Shown one piece after another: positions 5,275 to 9,218 of a stretch of DNA of 9,218 nt (position 1 is its first letter; each line of letters opens with the position of its first letter). The stretch covers positions 1-9,218 of the forward strand of contig JAKQYG010000137.1 in the NCBI GenBank assembly GCA_023356515.1, written 5' to 3'. The position numbers and the translations under genes are program-made. This DNA comes from Trichodesmium sp. MAG_R04. GTDB taxonomy: Bacteria > Cyanobacteriota > Cyanobacteriia > Cyanobacteriales > Microcoleaceae. The notes under the pieces were generated by a model, which saw only the letters and a list, made by a program, of their open reading frames with translations, ran no database searches and was not told the origin of the DNA.

Positions 5275-7712
5275 GCATCATGGCTTTTATCAATTTCTGA
5301 AGGGGAGGTGCTTAGAGAGCTATTATCTTTAGCCTGGCTTAACGATTGAAGAACTTTTAGGGCAACATCGTAAACCACAGACCAATCATAGTCGAAACTA
5401 CTATTGTGGTTCGTAGGATCGGTTTCGTTAAAAATATGCTCTATAGGGACAACCATAGGCATAATTACATTTTCTCGATGGATATATTGGTTTTGGACAG
5501 TCTGACTTTTATGAAAAGCAGTATTTACCATTATGACCCCTGGTTTATTGGAAATCAATGGAAAAATAAACCCAGAGCCAAAGGTAGCAATGTAAAAATT
5601 TATAGCACTAGCAAAAATAATAGTTTCATAGATTGAACTGCCAACGGTACTATGTACTGGAATTTCTGACGGCAGTAGAGAACAAATATTATTAACGGTC
5701 TCTCGATCTCTCTCAATATTCTGCTGCTCTTTAGAGTTTTCTTCTTTACCCTCAACGGCAGTCCATCCGTCAAATACGACTCCTAAGTTAGGATAATCCA
5801 AATAAAGCTGCTTTAATAAACTTGCCACACTTTCAACTTGAGATAACCAGCACCTATTATGACTGCGAATTTGAATCAAGATTAAAGGAAAATGAGTTTT
5901 AGCTTTGTTTAGCTGTTCTAGAAAGTCTTCAGAGCATTTTTGGAAACAAGCTAGATAAATTCTTTTGGCAACATCTTCTGTTATTATAAAGTCTGAAGGA
6001 GTGAAAGTAAAATAATTATTTTTTAAGACAAATTTAAAAAGATTATACTTGTCAGCGTTCGCTGGAGCCAAACTCAGCACCTTATCTGAAGGAATCTTTG
6101 GGAAAAGCAATTCTACATTTATGTATTCCCAAGATCCAGCTAAAAAAGTGTCTATTTTACCCAACCTCTGTGTTTGTTCTAGATAACTCAATCCACTTAA
6201 ATCAATAAATATATAGTGAGACACATTAGATAAAAGACCCAAAATAACCGCTGTTTTTTTCGGCGAGCCAGACTCAGTATAGGACTTAAACTCTTTCCAA
6301 CAACTGACTGCGTATGCTTTAAACGTGTCAAATATTGGAGTATCATACATAAGTAACGGGCTATACCTCAGCATAATAATAGTTTCTAGTGTGGGAAAGT
6401 AGACGAAGCTTTTTTCCCAAAACCAAGGAGAACACATGACATAAAAAACCTGCTCGCCCACAAAACGGTATATTATTCTTTGGCTACTATATCCAGGTAG
6501 GTAAGGCAAAGGAAAGGATTGATTTGAACGGATAATTCTGCCAGTGCTAGGACAAGTTAAATAAATATATCCTGTTTCTGCTATTGACTGCTGAAACCAT
6601 CTATCAGTCCTCTCTATGGTAGGGTTAGTTTTTACGGATAAACTTTCTTGGATAAAATCCACAGTTTTGTTATCTTCAAAGCTATTTACATAGATTTGTT
6701 CCAGTTCGGGACTGCTCTTTGTCATTAGCTCTAAATATTCTATTGATATTCCATGATCTACCAAGAACTTTTGATCGTTTGTGGTTAACTGCCATACCTT
6801 CATTAGTTTGCACTGACTTGCTTCATTAAAGTAAGCTTCTGCTGCCTCTGGTTTAATTTCAATTTGGTAAAGAGGATCGTCTTCATTCAAGCAACCTAAA
6901 CCGTTTAAATATTTCCAGATTGTTTCGTAAATTTCTGTTTCTGCTTTTGGTTTTTCAGCAGCATTGAAGAAAGCAATAGCTGACTCCATTAAGCCTTTTT
7001 GAGATATAGCCATTGCTAGATCGTAATACAGTTTATTTCTGTAAGATTCTGTTTCAATTATTTCTTGATAACCGGAAACGATCCGACTTGTCATTCCATT
7101 GCGGACTAAACTAATTCCCAAATCTAAATAAGTGTTGGTTGAAATATTAGGTTTTTTTAATAATTGCTTATAAAAGTTAAAAGCTATTTCATTAGCTATC
7201 AAATTATTAGTATTTAGAGCTTGACAATAAATTTCAACAGCGTCTTGAACCTGTAAATCTTCTGATTTAGCTAATGTTTCAGCACGCTTTAATAAAGCCC
7301 CTAACTCAGTTGTGCAGACTTCTACTAAGCTAATATGTGCTTGTACACAATTGGGGTTAGCCTTCAATAGATTCTCATAGGTAGCGATCGCTTCTTGGCT
7401 CTCAATAGAGTTTTTATATCTGTTAACTAAATCTAAGAACTCTGGTGATTCTTCTATTAACTGAGGTTCTAGATTAAAAGCTTTAGACCAAGAATCAATA
7501 GCCTTGTCAAATTGTTTAAGAGTATACCAGAAATCGGCTAGTTTTTTATGAGCAATAGCTAAGTTAGGATTGATTCTCAGGGCTATCCGATAAAGGGCAA
7601 TTGCTGATGGCCAATTGCCTTCTTGTTCGTATAACAAGCCTAAATTAGCGTAAAAATCGGTTAGCTCAGGATTGTCGCTGAGACCATCATTGTTCAGTTT
7701 GTCTAAGTTCAT
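5265..7712 (-). CDS. Large TPR protein with uncharacterised C-terminal domain, possibly a glycosyltransferase
   Basis: I do not recognise a named family for the catalytic part. The 815-residue product opens with TPR or TPR-like helices over about residues 17-290. The clearest units begin ANLGLLYEQEGNWPSAIALY (about 22-41) and HKKLADFWYTLKQFDKAI (about 54-71). Later helices around 120-290 are degenerate. The remaining 500 or so residues form a soluble-looking domain. It includes LILIQIRSHNRCW, then NLGVVFDGW, and near the end SSIYETIIFASAINFYIATF followed by GSGFIFPLISNKPGVIM. A strand with R-x-x-x-R-type basic residues, followed by E...GSG and NKPG, resembles the C-terminal half of GT-B-like glycosyltransferases; this is inference. 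No signal peptide or membrane span is seen. The gene follows the SDR gene after a 96-base gap that holds a possible promoter. An AGG sits directly against the ATG, too close for a standard ribosome site. Confidence 0.75.
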   Translation of the reverse strand: MNLDKLNNDGLSDNPELTDFYANLGLLYEQEGNWPSAIALYRIALRINPNLAIAHKKLADFWYTLKQFDKAIDSWSKAFNLEPQLIEESPEFLDLVNRYKNSIESQEAIATYENLLKANPNCVQAHISLVEVCTTELGALLKRAETLAKSEDLQVQDAVEIYCQALNTNNLIANEIAFNFYKQLLKKPNISTNTYLDLGISLVRNGMTSRIVSGYQEIIETESYRNKLYYDLAMAISQKGLMESAIAFFNAAEKPKAETEIYETIWKYLNGLGCLNEDDPLYQIEIKPEAAEAYFNEASQCKLMKVWQLTTNDQKFLVDHGISIEYLELMTKSSPELEQIYVNSFEDNKTVDFIQESLSVKTNPTIERTDRWFQQSIAETGYIYLTCPSTGRIIRSNQSFPLPYLPGYSSQRIIYRFVGEQVFYVMCSPWFWEKSFVYFPTLETIIMLRYSPLLMYDTPIFDTFKAYAVSCWKEFKSYTESGSPKKTAVILGLLSNVSHYIFIDLSGLSYLEQTQRLGKIDTFLAGSWEYINVELLFPKIPSDKVLSLAPANADKYNLFKFVLKNNYFTFTPSDFIITEDVAKRIYLACFQKCSEDFLEQLNKAKTHFPLILIQIRSHNRCWLSQVESVASLLKQLYLDYPNLGVVFDGWTAVEGKEENSKEQQNIERDRETVNNICSLLPSEIPVHSTVGSSIYETIIFASAINFYIATFGSGFIFPLISNKPGVIMVNTAFHKSQTVQNQYIHRENVIMPMVVPIEHIFNETDPTNHNSSFDYDWSVVYDVALKVLQSLSQAKDNSSLSTSPSEIDKSHDAEK
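7384..7391. repeat. HIP1 octamer GCGATCGC
   Basis: It lies inside the TPR-like part of the 815-residue protein, in the codons for EAIAT. It supports a cyanobacterial source. Confidence 0.85.
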
Positions 7713-7752
7713 CCTTAATTTATAAGTTAAATTTATCTAGTTATTTATATCA

Positions 7753-7761
7753 TCTATACCA
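7753..7761 (-). promoter_or_regulatory. Candidate extended -10 promoter of the 815-residue TPR gene
   Basis: On the minus strand this reads TGGTATAGA, a TG-N plus a TATAAT-like hexamer with two mismatches, about 40 bases before the ATG at 7712. No clear -35 is seen. It may let the gene be transcribed apart from the rfbH-SDR pair upstream. Confidence 0.25.
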
Positions 7762-7808
7762 TACTTTTATCTACTTCTGGAGACGTCTATTTGGTAATTT
7801 TTGATTTT

Positions 7809-8714
7809 TCACTGATTTAGCGCTTTCTCTTCTTCAATAGTTTGGATTAAACCATCCTTAAGGCTTTTAGCAGGATACCAGCCAATTTCTCTAAGCACTT
7901 GGGTATTAGCTTGAGAAAACATAATTTCTGATTTGCGCAAAGGCAAAGCTCCAAATTTTAGCTCTGTTTGAGTATTAGCAACTGCCTTTGCTGTTTCAAT
8001 AAAATCCTTTAAGGAAATAGCTTGACCAGTACCTAACTCATATTCCTCGTAGTCTGACATTATTTTGTCAGAGTTATTGAGCAGTAAAATATATGCTGAT
8101 ACCACATCATCAACATAAATAAAGTCTCTTTTTTGAATAGCCTCAGTTAGTTCTAACTGTGGAACATTATTTAACAACTGTTTGATTAAATAAGTAATGA
8201 ATTTATGACTACTATCAAAAGGACCAAAAATATGTTCTAACCGGATATTAATAAACTTAATTTTTCCTGTTAAAGCTAACTGCTTTCCCCACTCTTGAAA
8301 CTGTCTTTTGGATAAAGAATAGTTGGGTAAACTTTTGTAAGGAACATTACCTTTATTGAAAAAGGTATCAGTATTAAAAAAACTATCCGTAGCAAACTCA
8401 ATACCAAGTTCTAATAGACGCAAGGGAAATAATGTATTAGCTTCAAAAATTTGACTAACACTTTCTCGATCGCGACCATAAACCGTAGCCGTATGAATTA
8501 TAGTATTAATTTGGTCAAAATCTTGAAAAGGCTGTTCTATATTACAACGATCTAGATCGTAAGCAGCTAGATTTGGTAAAACATCATTAATCCTCCAGGT
8601 ATTAGAAAAACTGCGCTTGAGAATAATAACCTGATATCCTTCCGCAACCAACCGCTTAACCAAATGACTCCCCAAAAATCCCGTTGCTCCAGTAACCAAA
8701 ATCGTTTGTTTCAT
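7809..8714 (-). CDS. NAD(P)-dependent SDR epimerase/reductase, candidate CDP-3,6-dideoxyhexose synthase
   Basis: A 301-residue extended SDR. The nucleotide-binding motif TGATGFLG is at 8-15, the acidic-strand/HTATVYG region near 74-80, the active-site strand FFNTDTFF at 112-119, and the catalytic pair Y132 and K136 in YSLSK. RLEHIFGP (158-165) and KRDFIYVDDVVSAY (from about 185) are typical of sugar-nucleotide SDRs. The NTDT/YSLSK/QFQEWGK pattern resembles CDP-abequose and paratose synthases, which reduce C4 of CDP-4-keto-3,6-dideoxyglucose. The gene directly downstream of rfbH, whose product starts that route, makes this role likely, but other NDP-sugar epimerases share the fold. It lies 6 bases after the rfbH stop, with AAGG just before the ATG, so the two form an operon. 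Length is normal for the family. Confidence 0.85.
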   Translation of the reverse strand: MKQTILVTGATGFLGSHLVKRLVAEGYQVIILKRSFSNTWRINDVLPNLAAYDLDRCNIEQPFQDFDQINTIIHTATVYGRDRESVSQIFEANTLFPLRLLELGIEFATDSFFNTDTFFNKGNVPYKSLPNYSLSKRQFQEWGKQLALTGKIKFINIRLEHIFGPFDSSHKFITYLIKQLLNNVPQLELTEAIQKRDFIYVDDVVSAYILLLNNSDKIMSDYEEYELGTGQAISLKDFIETAKAVANTQTELKFGALPLRKSEIMFSQANTQVLREIGWYPAKSLKDGLIQTIEEEKALNQ

Positions 8715-8720
8715 TACCTT

Positions 8721-9218
8721 TTATCCCTTAAAACCATAACAAAAGTCACGAATCGTCTCAGCAACATAATCTAACATCTCCTCACTCAACCCTGGATAAA
8801 CCCCAATCCAAAAACAATTCTGCATCGCCGAATCAGTATTATCCAACTCTCCCACAACCCGATAATTCAAACCTTGGTACAGCGGTTGTCGCAATAAATT
8901 ACCACCAAATAACAATCTCGTACCAATCCGTTTTTCCTCCAAATGAGTCACAAGTTGACGGCGAGAAAAAGGTGCGCCTTCCTTAACTGCCAAAAGAAAC
9001 CCAAACCAACTTGGTTCCGAATTAGGAGTAGCTTCTGGCAACACCAAAAACTCCTGTAAATCCTTCAATTTTTCGTAGAGAAACCGAAAATTATCCCGAC
9101 GTTTAGCTACAAACCCCGACAACTTATCCAACTGAGCGCAACCAACAGCAGCTTGCATATCAGTCATCTTGAGATTGTAACCCACATGAGAATAAATATA
9201 TTTGTGGTCGTAACCAAA
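8721..9218 (-). CDS. rfbH: CDP-4-keto-6-deoxy-D-glucose 3-dehydrase (E1), C-terminal 165 residues (runs off window)
   Basis: RfbH (AscC/DdhC) is a PMP- and iron-sulfur-dependent enzyme that removes the C3 hydroxyl of CDP-4-keto-6-deoxyglucose, the first step to 3,6-dideoxyhexoses. The frame is open from the window edge, reading FGYDHKYIYSHVGYNLKMTD, so the true start lies outside; the GTG at 9185 is internal. Characteristic parts are GYNLKMTDMQAAVGCAQLDK, the PEATPNSEPSWFGF stretch, GTRLLFGGNLLRQP, and near the end CFWIGVYPGLSEEMLDYV. These match the C-terminal region of RfbH-type enzymes closely. The family is about 435 residues, so the cofactor-binding histidine and the cluster cysteines lie beyond the window. 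The closely following SDR gene supports a CDP-dideoxysugar pathway. Confidence 0.93.
   Translation of the reverse strand, partial: FGYDHKYIYSHVGYNLKMTDMQAAVGCAQLDKLSGFVAKRRDNFRFLYEKLKDLQEFLVLPEATPNSEPSWFGFLLAVKEGAPFSRRQLVTHLEEKRIGTRLLFGGNLLRQPLYQGLNYRVVGELDNTDSAMQNCFWIGVYPGLSEEMLDYVAETIRDFCYGFKG

Noticed and set aside
5406..5636. Plus-strand open frame of 76 codons
   Set aside because: It is antisense to the C-terminal domain of the 815-residue protein and has no supporting signal.
7781..7788. AGACGTCT palindrome in the gap before the 815-residue gene
   Set aside because: It is a single short palindrome, with no second copy nearby and no link to a known operator.

Overview
The window looks like a cell-surface polysaccharide region of a cyanobacterium. 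The support is an unmistakable UDP-sulfoquinovose synthase (SqdB, the sulfolipid head-group enzyme of photosynthetic organisms), three perfect copies of the cyanobacterial HIP1 octamer GCGATCGC (2022, 4150, 7384), and the many tetratricopeptide-repeat (TPR) fusions. No rRNA, tRNA, CRISPR array or transposase was seen.

Layout. (1) 1-685, minus strand: the first 228 codons of sqdB, cut by the window edge. It is visibly more GC-rich than what follows. (2) 686-932: a divergent intergenic region with a perfect TATAAT toward sqdB and an extended -10 box on the other strand. (3) 933-5253, plus strand: an AT-rich cassette of four genes. They encode a zinc-ribbon class I methyltransferase, a TPR protein with an SGNH/GSC-type C-terminal domain, a PAPS-type sulfotransferase with a C-terminal TPR tail, and a TPR protein with an FkbM methyltransferase domain. 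(4) 5265-9218, minus strand, convergent with the cassette: the end of rfbH (CDP-4-keto-6-deoxyglucose 3-dehydrase), an SDR reductase/epimerase that resembles CDP-3,6-dideoxyhexose synthases, and an 815-residue TPR protein with a large uncharacterised C-terminal domain that may be a glycosyltransferase.

How they may work together (inference). RfbH and the SDR would make a CDP-3,6-dideoxy sugar. The 815-residue protein may transfer or handle a sugar. The sulfotransferase, methyltransferases and SGNH-type protein would decorate the glycan with sulfate, methyl and possibly acyl groups. Four of the seven complete or partial genes outside sqdB carry TPRs, so these enzymes may be held together by protein-protein contacts.

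The most unusual signal is in the DNA of the plus-strand cassette. A decayed start of a second sulfotransferase gene (1853-1944) lies directly before the TPR-SGNH gene. The last part of that relic plus the first 42 codons of the TPR gene (1909-2069) is repeated, ungapped, at 4037-4197 (27 differences in 161 bases by eye). There it forms the end of the intact sulfotransferase-TPR gene and the start of the TPR-FkbM gene. The cassette therefore seems to have been built by duplicating a relic-plus-TPR start module and joining it to different catalytic domains.
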